This document shows, in pieces, positions 37,804 through 47,328 of a stretch of DNA of 64,000 nucleotides. The DNA is from Pandoraea pnomenusa (lineage in GTDB: Bacteria; Pseudomonadota; Gammaproteobacteria; Burkholderiales; Burkholderiaceae): assembly GCF_000767615.3 (NCBI RefSeq), contig NZ_CP009553.3, forward strand, positions 1,736,001-1,800,000. Direction: 5' to 3'. Position 1 is the stretch's first letter. Every line of letters begins with the position of its first letter. The position numbers were made by a program, and so were the translations under genes. The notes under the pieces are model-generated. The model was not told the origin of the DNA and did not search any database. It saw only the letters and a program-made list of their open reading frames with translations.

Positions 37804-38721
37804 TCAGGCGAACGGTCGATCGAGAATTTCCGGTGCACGGATCGCGTCGATCAGCAGGCCCAGGAAGGCCTCCACGGGAGCGGGCAGGGTGCGGCCCGCC
37901 ATGGTCTGCACCTGGAGCGTGCGCTGGTGCAGGGCGGGATTGCGAATCGGTATGGCGACCAACCCATCCGGCGCCAACCGGCTGCGCACGGTGAGCAGGC
38001 CCGTGAGCGTAACCGCGTTGCCCGAGCGCACGAAGCTATGCAGCGCGGCGTGGTAGTTGCTCACGAACACCGGTTCGAACAGCAAGCCTTCGAGCGTGCA
38101 GCACAGGTCGAACATCTGTCGGATCGTCACCCCGGCATTGGACAGCGCCATCGGGTAGGGCTGCAGGTCGGCGAGGGCGACGTCGCGGCGCCTGGCCAGC
38201 GGATGTTGCTCCGCCATCAGGGCGAAGATGGGCGCGGGTTGGGTGTGCACGACCTGCACACCTTTCTCGGGCGCCACGCTGAAACACACCGCGATGTCGG
38301 CCTCGCCATCGCGCACGCGCTCGGTGGCGACGAAGGGCGACACGACGTCGAGCAGGAAATGTGCGCCGGGGTAGGCTTCGCGAAAGCGCGCGAAGACCTG
38401 CGGCAGAAAGTCTCGCGCGACCCCTTCGGCGCTCGCCACGCGAATCGTGGCACGCCCCGCCTCCGTCAGCCCCCGGATTTCCGACGTCACGCGCTCGGTG
38501 TCGAGCAGCACGCGACGCGCATGATCGGCGAGCAACGCGCCTGCCTCGCTCAGCACCATGCCGCGCGGGCGACGCTCGAACAGCGGGGTGCCGAGGTCTT
38601 CCTCCAGCTTGGCGATCTGACGGCTCAGCGCCGAGACGGCCACGTGCAGGCGCTCCGACGCGCGGCTGAGCGAACCGGTGCGGGCGACCTCGAGAAAATA
38701 GCGTAGCGCGTGTGTTTGCAT
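37804..38721 (-). CDS. LysR-family transcriptional regulator
   Basis: A 305-residue LysR-type regulator. Helix-turn-helix in residues about 17-36 (SLSRASERLHVAVSALSRQI), then the linker helix and an effector-binding domain from about 90. It is divergent from the M20 peptidase/MHS transporter operon. A perfect T-N11-A-type LysR box lies at 38779-38793 and a sigma-70 promoter at 38816-38844. This strongly suggests it controls that operon, probably as a substrate-responsive activator. Confidence 0.92.
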   Translation of the reverse strand: MQTHALRYFLEVARTGSLSRASERLHVAVSALSRQIAKLEEDLGTPLFERRPRGMVLSEAGALLADHARRVLLDTERVTSEIRGLTEAGRATIRVASAEGVARDFLPQVFARFREAYPGAHFLLDVVSPFVATERVRDGEADIAVCFSVAPEKGVQVVHTQPAPIFALMAEQHPLARRRDVALADLQPYPMALSNAGVTIRQMFDLCCTLEGLLFEPVFVSNYHAALHSFVRSGNAVTLTGLLTVRSRLAPDGLVAIPIRNPALHQRTLQVQTMAGRTLPAPVEAFLGLLIDAIRAPEILDRPFA

Positions 38722-38778
38722 GAGCCGTTCCAGCCATAGAGAGGTTCAACGGCAGGTGTCTGCCTGGCGATGGTTGCT

Positions 38779-38793
38779 TTGCCGAAATGGCAA
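38779..38793. promoter_or_regulatory. LysR-type operator
   Basis: TTGCC-GAAAT-GGCAA, a perfect 15-bp inverted repeat that contains a T-N11-A core. It is 23 bp upstream of the M20 operon -35 box, the expected place for a LysR recognition site, and adjoins the divergent lysR gene. Confidence 0.7.
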
Positions 38794-38815
38794 CGAAACC
38801 TTCGAAATATTATCA

Positions 38816-38844
38816 TTGTTGTCAAAAATACCCGCTCCTAGAAT
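38816..38844 (+). promoter_or_regulatory. Sigma-70 promoter of the M20/MHS operon
   Basis: TTGTTG (38816-38821), 17-bp spacer, TAGAAT (38839-38844), about 95 bp before the GTG start at 38939. Confidence 0.6.
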
Positions 38845-38938
38845 GGCCTGAACGGTTGTGCCGCAGCGTGCTTCCGACATGCTTCGCGCGATGTGCGAGA
38901 CGGCAGCCGTCCCCTCAAAAGCCATCTGGAGACAAGCA

Positions 38939-40336
38939 GTGACCCGTAGCGCAGCCATTGCACAAGCCACCGCCCAATACGATTCGGGCGCGTTCCTGGA
39001 CACACTCAGCCGTCGTGTCGCCTACAAGACCGAGAGTCAGGAGGCGGATAGCGGCGAGGTGCTCCATGCCTATCTTTCCGACGAAATGACGCCTTCGCTG
39101 GCGGCGCTCGGCTTCACGTCGCGCATCGTGCCGAACCCGGTGCCGGGCGGCGGCCCGTTCCTGATCGCGCAGCGTCATGAAAGCGACGACGCGCCGACCG
39201 TGCTCACCTACGGGCACGGCGATGTGGTGCGCGGCTATGACGCCCAGTGGCGCAGCGGGCTGAAGCCGTGGGAGATCGTCGTGGAGGGCGATCGCTGGTA
39301 TGGGCGCGGCACGGCCGACAACAAGGGCCAGCACACCATCAACCTCGCGGCGTTGGCCCAGGTGCTGGCCTTGCGTGGCGGCAAGCTCGGCTACAACGTG
39401 AAGATGATCGTGGAGATGGGCGAGGAAATGGGCTCGCCGGGCCTGCATGCGATTTGCGAGCAACTGCGCGACGAGTTGCGCGCCGACGTGCTGATCGCGT
39501 CCGACGGCCCGCGTCTGAGTGCCGAACGTCCGACGGTTTTCCTCGGCTCGCGCGGCCTTGTCAATTTCAAGCTGAGTCTGAATCTTCGCGATGGTGGTCA
39601 TCACTCCGGCAACTGGGGTGGTTTGCTGCGCAATCCGGGCGTGGTGCTGGCGAACGCCATTGCTTCGATCGTCGACGGCAACGGCAAGATCCTCGTCGAG
39701 GGGCTGCGCCCGCCGGAGCTGCCCGCTTCGGTGCGGCGTGCACTGGCAGGGCTGGAGGTCGGCGGCGGGCCGAACGATCCCGAGGTCGACGCCGACTACG
39801 GCGAGCCGGGGCTCACACCGACCGAGCGCGTCATCGGCTGGAACAACATCGAAGTCCTCGCGTTCAAGACGGGCAATCCTGAAAAGCCGGTCAATGCCAT
39901 CCCGCCGTATGCGTATGCCCACATGCAGATCCGCTTCGTGGTCGGCACGGACTGGGAGCGACTTGGCGAGATTCTGCGCGCGCATCTCGACGCGCACGGA
40001 TTCCCGATGGTGGAGGTCGAGGTGGAGCGCGGCGTGATGGCGACGCGTCTCGACCCGGAGGATCCCTGGGTGCTGTGGGCGCTTGGGTCGATGCGCGAGA
40101 CGACGGGCAAGCCGCCGGTGCTGCTGCCGAACCTCGGCGGCACGTTGCCGAACGACGTGTTTGCCGACGTGCTCGGGCTGCCCACGCTGTGGGTGCCGCA
40201 CTCCTACCCGGCATGTTCGCAGCATGCGCCCGACGAGCACCTGCTCGGCTCGGTCGCGCGTGAAGCGTTGCAGATCATGGCCGGGCTGTTCTGGGATCTT
40301 GGGGATGTGAATCTGAAAGAGGGGAAGCCGCGATGA
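38939..40336 (+). CDS. M20-family metallopeptidase/amidohydrolase
   Basis: A 465-residue M20 zinc hydrolase of the dipeptidase/deacylase type. Metal ligands and catalytic residues are visible in order: His/Asp in YGHGDVV, Asp in RGTADNKGQH, Glu-Glu in MGEEMGSPG, and the final His in HSYPACSQH. The dimerisation lid domain is at about 185-360. The GTG at 38939 is chosen over an upstream ATG: TGGAGA lies 6 bp before it, and the protein then starts TRSAAIAQ as in close relatives. It overlaps the MHS transporter by 4 bp (ATGA), so they form one unit. The substrate is probably an N-acyl amino acid or peptide imported by that transporter. Confidence 0.88.
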   Translation: MTRSAAIAQATAQYDSGAFLDTLSRRVAYKTESQEADSGEVLHAYLSDEMTPSLAALGFTSRIVPNPVPGGGPFLIAQRHESDDAPTVLTYGHGDVVRGYDAQWRSGLKPWEIVVEGDRWYGRGTADNKGQHTINLAALAQVLALRGGKLGYNVKMIVEMGEEMGSPGLHAICEQLRDELRADVLIASDGPRLSAERPTVFLGSRGLVNFKLSLNLRDGGHHSGNWGGLLRNPGVVLANAIASIVDGNGKILVEGLRPPELPASVRRALAGLEVGGGPNDPEVDADYGEPGLTPTERVIGWNNIEVLAFKTGNPEKPVNAIPPYAYAHMQIRFVVGTDWERLGEILRAHLDAHGFPMVEVEVERGVMATRLDPEDPWVLWALGSMRETTGKPPVLLPNLGGTLPNDVFADVLGLPTLWVPHSYPACSQHAPDEHLLGSVAREALQIMAGLFWDLGDVNLKEGKPR

Positions 40337-41667
40337 ACAGTTCTGCTGCCGCCGCCGGGGCGGACCCGGCGAAGGGCGCGTCGAGCGCAGACAAGGAGGG
40401 GGCGCGCGCCGAGGTGCCCGTCTACAAGCTGATCGTCGCGACGTCCATCGGCAATGCGCTCGAATGGTACGACCTGATCGTCTACGGCTATTTCGCCGTG
40501 ACGATTTCCAGGCTGTTCTTTCCCGCGCACGACGAAACCGTGTCGTTGCTCATGGCGCTGGGGACGTTTGCGCTGTCGTATCTCGCGCGCCCGCTCGGTG
40601 CGTTCGTGCTGGGCGCGTATGCCGACCGGCACGGGCGTCGTGCGTCGCTCATGCTCTCGATCGCCATGATGACGCTCGGCACCGGTCTCATTGCGTTCAT
40701 GCCGACGTACGCCGCGATCGGTGTCTGGGCGCCCATCGGCATCTTCGTGTCACGACTGATGCAGGGGTTCTCGGCGGGCGGGGAGTTCGGCAGTTCCACG
40801 GCGTTTCTCGTCGAGCATGTGCCGAACCGGCCGGGCTTCATGTCGAGCTGGCAGTTCGCGAGTCAGGGGGCGAGCACGCTGCTGGCCTCGGCGTTCGGTG
40901 CGGTGCTTACCGGCGCGCTGACCCAGCCGCAGCTCGAATCCTGGGGGTGGCGCATTCCCTTCCTGTTCGGGATGCTGGTCGGGCCGATCGGACTCTACAT
41001 TCGCAAGTACATGGATGAGACGCCCGCCTTCGAGACGGCCCGCAAGACCGAATCGCCAGGCAAGGCGTCGCCGGTATGGGAGGTGCTCGCCACGCAGAAG
41101 TCGCGCCTGCTGGTCTCCATCGGCGCGCTCATCCTGACGACGACGGCAAACTACATGATCCTGTACATGCCGACGTATGCCACGAAGCAACTGGGCCTGC
41201 CGCCGGCGCAGGGCTTCATTGCGACGCTGGTCACCGGCTTCGTGATCATGACGCTCACGCCGTTCGTGGGCCACTGGTCGGACAAGGTCGGGCGCATTCG
41301 CATCATGTTCGTGGCCGGTGTGCTGTTCCTGTGCACCGTGTATCCGGCGTTCGCGTTCATGAACGCGCATCCGTCGCTGGCGACGATGATGCTGGTGATG
41401 CTGTGGGTCGGCACGTTGAAGGCGGTGTACTTTGCGCCGATTCCAGCCCTGATGTCGTCGCTGTTCCCGACGCGCACGCGCGCAACGGGCATGGCGGTGG
41501 GGTACAACCTCGGCACGACGATCTTCGGTGGCTTCACGCCGTTGGCCGTGGCGTGGCTGATTGCATCGACCGGCAACAAGCTCGCCCCGGGGCTGTATCT
41601 GATGGTCGGGGCGGTGATCAGCCTGACGACGTTGGCCATTGCACGAAAGCGCATGGGCGCGCGCTGA
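40333..41667 (+). CDS. MFS transporter, MHS family (citrate/proline-betaine type)
   Basis: A 444-residue metabolite:proton symporter. The N-terminus has the MHS signature GNALEWYDLIVYGYFA, then RPLGAFVLGAYADRHGRRASL in loop 2-3 and SRLMQGFSAGGEFGSS in helix 4. About 12 helices. It resembles citrate and tricarballylate carriers more than ProP. Start codon overlaps the M20 stop (ATGA). A terminator follows. The joined genes suggest uptake and hydrolysis of one compound, but which is unknown. Confidence 0.9.
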   Translation: MNSSAAAAGADPAKGASSADKEGARAEVPVYKLIVATSIGNALEWYDLIVYGYFAVTISRLFFPAHDETVSLLMALGTFALSYLARPLGAFVLGAYADRHGRRASLMLSIAMMTLGTGLIAFMPTYAAIGVWAPIGIFVSRLMQGFSAGGEFGSSTAFLVEHVPNRPGFMSSWQFASQGASTLLASAFGAVLTGALTQPQLESWGWRIPFLFGMLVGPIGLYIRKYMDETPAFETARKTESPGKASPVWEVLATQKSRLLVSIGALILTTTANYMILYMPTYATKQLGLPPAQGFIATLVTGFVIMTLTPFVGHWSDKVGRIRIMFVAGVLFLCTVYPAFAFMNAHPSLATMMLVMLWVGTLKAVYFAPIPALMSSLFPTRTRATGMAVGYNLGTTIFGGFTPLAVAWLIASTGNKLAPGLYLMVGAVISLTTLAIARKRMGAR

Positions 41668-41709
41668 CGCGAACGCGCCGGCCTTGGTCGCCTAAGGGCT
41701 TTCCCGAGC

Positions 41710-41754
41710 TTCCCGCCAGCAGGGCACACCGACCTTGCTGGCGGGAATTTTTTT
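41710..41754 (+). terminator. Rho-independent terminator after the M20/MHS operon
   Basis: 12-bp stem TTCCCGCCAGCA / TGCTGGCGGGAA (41710-41721 with 41736-41747), extended inward by GG-CC pairing, then TTTTTTTC. Separates this operon from the anthranilate operon. Confidence 0.93.
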
Positions 41755-41769
41755 CGCTAGTATTTTAGG

Positions 41770-41784
41770 CATAAACTATTTACG
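41770..41784. promoter_or_regulatory. Candidate operator/promoter of the anthranilate operon
   Basis: CATAAA-CTA-TTTACG, a 5/6 inverted repeat in the only A+T-rich stretch (about 41755-41790) before the first gene of the operon. It could be a MarR-type site or part of the promoter. No regulator gene adjoins it. Confidence 0.3.
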
Positions 41785-41844
41785 ATTTAACAAAGATCGA
41801 GGCGTCGGTGAGTGCGGCGCGGTCAGTGAATCCGGAGGCTGGAG

Positions 41845-44187
41845 ATGAATATCGTCTGTATCGGTGGCGGTCCCGCGGGCCTGTATTTCGGGCTGTTGAT
41901 GAAATTGCGCGAGCCGTCGCACCGGGTGGTGGTGGTCGAGCGCAATCGTCCGTACGACACCTTCGGCTGGGGCGTGGTGTTCTCCGACGCCACCATGGAC
42001 AACCTCCAGGACGCCGATCCGGTGAGCGCCGCGGAAATCAACGCGGCCTTCAATCACTGGGACGACATTGACATCCATTTCGAGGGCCGCACCATCACGT
42101 CCGGCGGCCACGGCTTCATCGGCATCGGCCGCAAGAAGCTGCTCAACATTCTTCAGGCGCGCTGCGAGGCGCTTGGCGTCGAGCTCGTTTTCGAGACGGA
42201 AGTGGGCGACGATCAGGAGATCGCGCGCCGCTATCAGGCCGATCTGGTCATCGCCTCGGACGGCCTGAACAGCCGCATCCGCACCCGCTACGCCGACACC
42301 TACCGCCCGGACATCGATACGCGCCAGAACCGCTTTGTCTGGCTCGGCACGCATCAGCGCTTCGATGCCTTCACGTTCGCCTTCGAAAAGACCGAGCACG
42401 GCTGGTTCCAGGCGCACGCCTACCAGTTCGACGCCGACACGTCGACCTTCATCGTGGAGACGCCCGAGGAAGTCTGGCGCGCGCACGGTATCGATCAGAT
42501 GAGCCAGGAAGAGGGCGTGAAGTTTTGCGAGAAGCTCTTCGCCAAATACCTCGGCGGCCACGAGCTGATGAGCAACGCCAAGCACCTTCGCGGCTCGGCG
42601 ATCTGGATTCGTTTCCCACGCGTGATCTGCGAGCACTGGGTGCACTGGAACGACGTCGACGGCAAACGCGTGCCGGTCGTGCTCATGGGCGACGCCGCCC
42701 ATACGGCGCACTTCTCCATCGGCTCGGGTACGAAGCTCGCACTCGAAGACGCGATCGCGCTGGCCGACGGCCTGGTCGCGCAGAATGTCGACGCCGTGCC
42801 GCGCGTTTTGCAGGACTATGAAGCCGCCCGCAGCGTGGAGGTGCTGAAGATTCAGAATGCCGCGCGCAATTCCACGGAATGGTTCGAGACGGTCGATCGT
42901 TACGCGCGTTTCGCGCCGGAGCAGTTCGCTTATTCGCTGCTCACGCGCTCGCAGCGCATCTCGCACGAGAACCTGCGTGTGCGAGATGCCGGTTACGTCG
43001 AGGGCTACGAGGACTGGCTCGCCGAGCGCGCCGGGGTGAAACGCGCCGCCGGTCAGCACGCGATCCCGCCGATGTTTACGCCGTATCGCGCGCGTGAGCT
43101 CACGCTCAAGAATCGCATCGTGATGTCGCCGATGGCGATGTATTCGGCCGTGGACGGCGTGCCGGGGGATTTCCATCTCGTGCACCTGGGCAGCCGTGCG
43201 CTGGGCGGCGCGGGCATGATCGTCGCGGAAATGACCTGCGTGTCGCCCGAGGCGCGCATCACCCCGGGCTGCCCGGGGCTCTGGAACGACACGCAGCGCG
43301 ACGCGTGGAAGCGCATTGTCGACTTCGTGCACGCGGGAAGCGACGCGAAGATCGCCATGCAGATCGGTCACGCCGGTCGCAAGGGTTCGACGCGACTGGC
43401 CTGGGACGGCATCGATCTGCCGCTCGACGAAGGCAACTGGCCGCTCATCTCGGCGTCGCCGCTGCCATACATCGACGGCGTGTCGCAGACACCGCGCGAG
43501 ATGACGCGCGCCGACATGGGCCGTGTGAAGGACGACTTCGTGCAGGCGGCGCGGCGCGCGGCCGAAGCCGGTTTCGACTGGCTCGAACTGCACTGCGCGC
43601 ACGGCTATCTGCTCTCGAGCTTCATTTCGCCACTCACGAATCAGCGTACCGACGAATACGGCGGCTCGCTGGAGAACCGCCTGCGCTATCCGCTGGAGGT
43701 GTTCCGCGCGGTGCGGGCCGTCTGGCCGGACGCCAGGCCGATGTCGGTGCGGATTTCGGCGCACGACTGGGTCGAAGGCGGCATCACGCCCGACGACGCG
43801 GTGCAGATCGCACGGGCGTTCAAGGCAGCCGGCGCCGATCTCATCGACTGCTCGTCGGGGCAGGTGAGCAAGGCGGAGAAGCCGGTCTACGGTCGCATGT
43901 TCCAGACGCCGTTCGCCGATCGGGTGCGCAACGAAGCGGGCATTCCGACGATTGCCGTTGGCGCGATCTTTGAAGCGGACCATGTGAACAGCATCATCGC
44001 GTCGGGCCGCGCCGACCTGTGCGCGCTGGCGCGTCCGCATCTGGCCGATCCGTTCTGGACGCTGCATGAAGCCGCGAAGATCGGCTACAAGGATCTGCCG
44101 TGGCCGGCGCAGTACTATGCCGGCAAGCGGCAGTACGAGACCAATCTGGAGCGTGCTGCCGCCTACGCTCAACAGATCGGCAAATAA
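41845..44187 (+). CDS. abmA: 2-aminobenzoyl-CoA monooxygenase/reductase (hydroxylase-OYE fusion)
   Basis: A 780-residue two-domain flavoprotein. The N-terminal half (about 1-390) is a class A flavin monooxygenase: [10 protein letters not shown] dinucleotide fold near residue 7 and [22 protein letters not shown]. The C-terminal half (about 405-775) is an old-yellow-enzyme-type reductase: [19 protein letters not shown], then [25 protein letters not shown] and IDCSSGQVS. The same fusion in Azoarcus evansii hydroxylates and reduces 2-aminobenzoyl-CoA to a non-aromatic product. The protein class is also annotated as salicylyl-CoA 5-hydroxylase. The anthranilate role is supported by the CoA ligase and beta-oxidation genes downstream. 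Confidence 0.88.
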   Translation: MNIVCIGGGPAGLYFGLLMKLREPSHRVVVVERNRPYDTFGWGVVFSDATMDNLQDADPVSAAEINAAFNHWDDIDIHFEGRTITSGGHGFIGIGRKKLLNILQARCEALGVELVFETEVGDDQEIARRYQADLVIASDGLNSRIRTRYADTYRPDIDTRQNRFVWLGTHQRFDAFTFAFEKTEHGWFQAHAYQFDADTSTFIVETPEEVWRAHGIDQMSQEEGVKFCEKLFAKYLGGHELMSNAKHLRGSAIWIRFPRVICEHWVHWNDVDGKRVPVVLMGDAAHTAHFSIGSGTKLALEDAIALADGLVAQNVDAVPRVLQDYEAARSVEVLKIQNAARNSTEWFETVDRYARFAPEQFAYSLLTRSQRISHENLRVRDAGYVEGYEDWLAERAGVKRAAGQHAIPPMFTPYRARELTLKNRIVMSPMAMYSAVDGVPGDFHLVHLGSRALGGAGMIVAEMTCVSPEARITPGCPGLWNDTQRDAWKRIVDFVHAGSDAKIAMQIGHAGRKGSTRLAWDGIDLPLDEGNWPLISASPLPYIDGVSQTPREMTRADMGRVKDDFVQAARRAAEAGFDWLELHCAHGYLLSSFISPLTNQRTDEYGGSLENRLRYPLEVFRAVRAVWPDARPMSVRISAHDWVEGGITPDDAVQIARAFKAAGADLIDCSSGQVSKAEKPVYGRMFQTPFADRVRNEAGIPTIAVGAIFEADHVNSIIASGRADLCALARPHLADPFWTLHEAAKIGYKDLPWPAQYYAGKRQYETNLERAAAYAQQIGK

Positions 44188-44196
44188 GGACAGTTC

Positions 44197-45009
44197 ATGA
44201 CGTCTACGACAACTCCGGCCACCGCGGCGCCGGCATCGCTGCAAGGAGCGCACGCCCTTGTGACGGGTGGCGCGCGTGGTATTGGCGAGGCGGTGGCGCG
44301 CGCGTTGCTCTCGCAAGGCGCGCGCGTGACCCTGCTCGGGCGCAACGAGACCACGCTCGCCGCCGGCGCGCGGGCATTGGCCGCGCACGGCGACGTGGCA
44401 TGGGTGAGCGCCGACATTTCGGACGCCGCGGCCGTCGAGGCGGCGTTCGCCCGCGCTGCCGAGCGCTTCGGGCCGGTGCAGGTGCTGGTCAACAACGCCG
44501 GGCAAGCGCTCAGCGCCCCGTTCGGCAAGACGGACGCGGCGCTGTGGCAGCAGATGATCGACGTCAACCTGACGGGCACGTTCCACTGCATTCGCGCCGC
44601 ACTGCCGGCCATGCTTGCGGCCGGCTGGGGCCGCATCGTGAATGTGGCCAGCACGGCGGGCCTGATCGGCTACCCGTACGTGACGGCCTATTGCGCGGCC
44701 AAGCACGGCGTGGTCGGCCTCACGCGCGCGCTCGCGCTGGAGGTGGCGAAAAAGGGTGTGACGGTCAACGCCGTGTGTCCGGGATACACGGAGACGGACA
44801 TCGTGCGCGACGCCGTGGCGAACATCGTCGCGAAGACGGGGCGCAGCGAGGACGAGGCGCGTGCCGAGCTGGCCGGACGCAATCCGCAGGCTCGACTGGT
44901 GCAGCCGCAGGAGGTGGCCGACGCGGTGCTGTGGCTGTGCCAGCCCGCCGCGAGCGCGATGACAGGGCAGTCGCTCGCGGTGGCGGGCGGCGAGGTGACT
45001 GTCGGCTGA
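44197..45009 (+). CDS. SDR-family 3-hydroxyacyl-CoA dehydrogenase of the anthranilate operon
   Basis: A 270-residue short-chain dehydrogenase. TGGARGIG near residues 24-31 binds the nucleotide; NNAG, the Ser of NVASTAG and YCAAK give the catalytic set. The C-terminal VADAVLWLCQPAASAMTGQ is the usual last strand. FabG-like. It lies 10 bp after the monooxygenase/reductase gene, so it is probably the hydroxyacyl-CoA dehydrogenase in removal of the reduced ring, rather than a fatty-acid enzyme. The exact substrate is inferred. Confidence 0.85.
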   Translation: MTSTTTPATAAPASLQGAHALVTGGARGIGEAVARALLSQGARVTLLGRNETTLAAGARALAAHGDVAWVSADISDAAAVEAAFARAAERFGPVQVLVNNAGQALSAPFGKTDAALWQQMIDVNLTGTFHCIRAALPAMLAAGWGRIVNVASTAGLIGYPYVTAYCAAKHGVVGLTRALALEVAKKGVTVNAVCPGYTETDIVRDAVANIVAKTGRSEDEARAELAGRNPQARLVQPQEVADAVLWLCQPAASAMTGQSLAVAGGEVTVG

Positions 45010-45071
45010 GCGCCGGGCGCCCGGATCCGCGCCATGGCGCGAACGCATAACCTATTCAAGGAGATTGGCCA

Positions 45072-45935
45072 ATGAGCGACGTGAAACTGACGATGGCGCA
45101 CCACAAGCGCCCTTTCGCGAACTATGAAGCCAGGCACTTTCTGTGGTCGGTGTCGAATGACGCGCAAGGGCGTCCGAGCATTGGCACGATCACGCTGAAC
45201 CGACCCGACAAGAAGAACCCGCTCACGTTCGATTCGTATGCCGAGCTGCGCGATCTGTTCCGCGGGCTGGTGTATGCGACGGATATCAGGACGGTGGTGG
45301 TGACGGGTGCAGGCGGCAATTTCTGCTCGGGCGGCGACGTCCACGAGATCATCGGCCCGCTCACGCAGATGAGCATGCCGGAACTGCTGGATTTCACGCG
45401 TATGACGGGCGATCTGGTCAAGGCGATGCGCGCCTGTCCGCAGCCGATCGTCAGCGCGATCGATGGCATTTGCGCCGGTGCGGGCGCCATGGTGGCGCTG
45501 GCCTCGGACATGCGCCTGGGCACGCCGCAGACGAAGACGGCCTTCCTGTTCGTGCGTGTGGGACTTGCGGGGGCCGACATGGGCGCCTGCACGCTGCTGC
45601 CGCGCATGATCGGGCAGGGGCGGGCGTCGGAGCTTCTGTACACGGGGCGCGTGATGACGGCCGAGGAAGGGGTGCAGTGGGGGTTTTTCAACGCGCTGCA
45701 TGACGGCGGCGCGGTGTTGAGCGCCGCGCAAACGCTGGCCGACCAGATCGCGTGCGGGCCGACGTTCGCCCATGGTGTGACGAAGAAGCTCCTGCATCAG
45801 GAGTGGAACATGGGCGTGGACGAGGCGATCGAGGCCGAGGCCGAGGCGCAGGCCATCTGCATGCAGACGAAGGATTTTCGCCGCGCCTACGACGCCTTTG
45901 TCGCCAGGCAAAAGCCGGTATTCCAGGGTGACTGA
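45072..45935 (+). CDS. Enoyl-CoA hydratase/isomerase-family protein
   Basis: A 287-residue crotonase-fold protein. The oxyanion-hole strand [15 protein letters not shown] and the second conserved stretch [20 protein letters not shown] are present. The family's catalytic Glu positions are partly replaced, so it may be a hydratase, isomerase or ring hydrolase. Good ribosome-binding site (AAGGAG, about 7 bp before the ATG). In this operon it is expected to act on a cyclic or ring-opened CoA thioester from anthranilate. Close homologues occur in the A. evansii-type clusters. Confidence 0.87.
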   Translation: MSDVKLTMAHHKRPFANYEARHFLWSVSNDAQGRPSIGTITLNRPDKKNPLTFDSYAELRDLFRGLVYATDIRTVVVTGAGGNFCSGGDVHEIIGPLTQMSMPELLDFTRMTGDLVKAMRACPQPIVSAIDGICAGAGAMVALASDMRLGTPQTKTAFLFVRVGLAGADMGACTLLPRMIGQGRASELLYTGRVMTAEEGVQWGFFNALHDGGAVLSAAQTLADQIACGPTFAHGVTKKLLHQEWNMGVDEAIEAEAEAQAICMQTKDFRRAYDAFVARQKPVFQGD

Positions 45936-45953
45936 CGCGAGACGGCAGGCAAC

Positions 45954-47138
45954 ATGACTTCCCTAACACCTCACCACGCGCGCAACGCCGATTTTCTGGC
46001 GTGGCCGTTCTTCGACGACGCGCACCGTCGCCTTGGTGCCGAACTGGACGATTGGTGCTCGCGCGAGCTGCATGTCGATCATCACGCCGACACCGATGCC
46101 ACCTGCATCTCGCTGGTCCGCCAGTTGGGCCGCGCGGGCTGGTTGAAGTATTGCGTACCGGCCAGTCATGGCGGCGCGATGGACAAGCTCGATTCCCGGG
46201 CGCTGTGCGTGCTGCGCGAGACGCTGGCGCGCCACGACGGCCTGGCCGATTTCGCCTTCGCGATGCAGGGCCTGGGCAGCGGCGCGATCACGCTTGCCGG
46301 CAGCGACGCGCTGCGCCGGCGTTATCTGCCGCGCGTGGCGTCGGGCGAGGCGATTGCGGCCTTCGCGCTCTCTGAGCCCAACGCCGGGTCGGATGTGGCG
46401 GCGATGGCCTGCTCGGCCACGCCTGACGGTGACCATTACGTACTCAACGGCGAGAAGACCTGGATCTCGAACGGCGGTATCGCGGATTTCTATTGTGTCT
46501 TCGTGCGGACCGGCGAGGCGCCGGGTGCGCGCGGCATCAGCGCCTTCGTGGTGGATGCCGATACGCCGGGGCTGACGATCGCCGAGCGCATCGATGTGAG
46601 CGCGCCGCACCCGTTGGCCCGACTGAAGTTCGAGAACTGCCGCGTGCCGGCCTCGCAGCGCCTGGGCGACGCGGGGCAGGGTTTCAAGGTCGCGATGATG
46701 ACGCTGGATATTTTCCGTGCGTCGGTGGCCGCGGCGTCGTTGGGTTTCGCACGTCGCGCGCTCGATGAAGGTCTGGCGCGCACGAAGTCGCGCGAGATGT
46801 TCGGGCAGACGCTGGCGGACTTCCAGATCACGCAGGCGGCGTTGGGCGACATGGCGACGTCGGTGGACGCGGCGGCGCTGCTGACGTATCGCGCCGCGTG
46901 GCAGCGCGATGTACAGGGTCAGCGCACGACGCGCGAAGCGGCGATGGCAAAGATGTTCGCGACAGAATCGGCGCAGCAGGTCATCGACCGCGCGTTGCAG
47001 ATGTTCGGTGGCGCGGGAGTGGTGTCGGGCGCGATTGTGGAGCGTCTGTATCGGGAGATTCGTTCGTTGCGCATTTACGAGGGCGCAACGGAGGTGCAAA
47101 AGCTGATCATCGCGCGCGAACTGCTCAAGGACGATTGA
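45954..47138 (+). CDS. Acyl-CoA dehydrogenase
   Basis: A 394-residue FAD acyl-CoA dehydrogenase. Domain order is normal: N-terminal helices, beta domain with [16 protein letters not shown] and [15 protein letters not shown] (FAD/substrate loop), then C-terminal helices with the FAD site [11 protein letters not shown] and the catalytic base region near [21 protein letters not shown]. It lies 18 bp after the hydratase gene. In anthranilate breakdown it would oxidise a CoA ester formed after ring reduction. Confidence 0.92.
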   Translation: MTSLTPHHARNADFLAWPFFDDAHRRLGAELDDWCSRELHVDHHADTDATCISLVRQLGRAGWLKYCVPASHGGAMDKLDSRALCVLRETLARHDGLADFAFAMQGLGSGAITLAGSDALRRRYLPRVASGEAIAAFALSEPNAGSDVAAMACSATPDGDHYVLNGEKTWISNGGIADFYCVFVRTGEAPGARGISAFVVDADTPGLTIAERIDVSAPHPLARLKFENCRVPASQRLGDAGQGFKVAMMTLDIFRASVAAASLGFARRALDEGLARTKSREMFGQTLADFQITQAALGDMATSVDAAALLTYRAAWQRDVQGQRTTREAAMAKMFATESAQQVIDRALQMFGGAGVVSGAIVERLYREIRSLRIYEGATEVQKLIIARELLKDD

Positions 47139-47328
47139 GCCTCGGTGTCCGAAGCGCCGGGCGTGGCGGTACGTGGCGGTAAGTAGCAGGATAAGGCGGG
47201 TGATGTGCGCGGTGCCCCCGGGAGACAGGGACGGCATGGCGTCTTGCAATGACACTTGGAAGCACTTGATCGACGTTTGGCCGGGGCGGTCGGCGTCATG
47301 CTGGATTACCGGGGGCAAGGAGAAGCAC

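Noticed and set aside
41776..45048. 1090-codon open frame antisense to the anthranilate operon
   Set aside because: Covers two well-supported genes and their gap; no recognisable domain.
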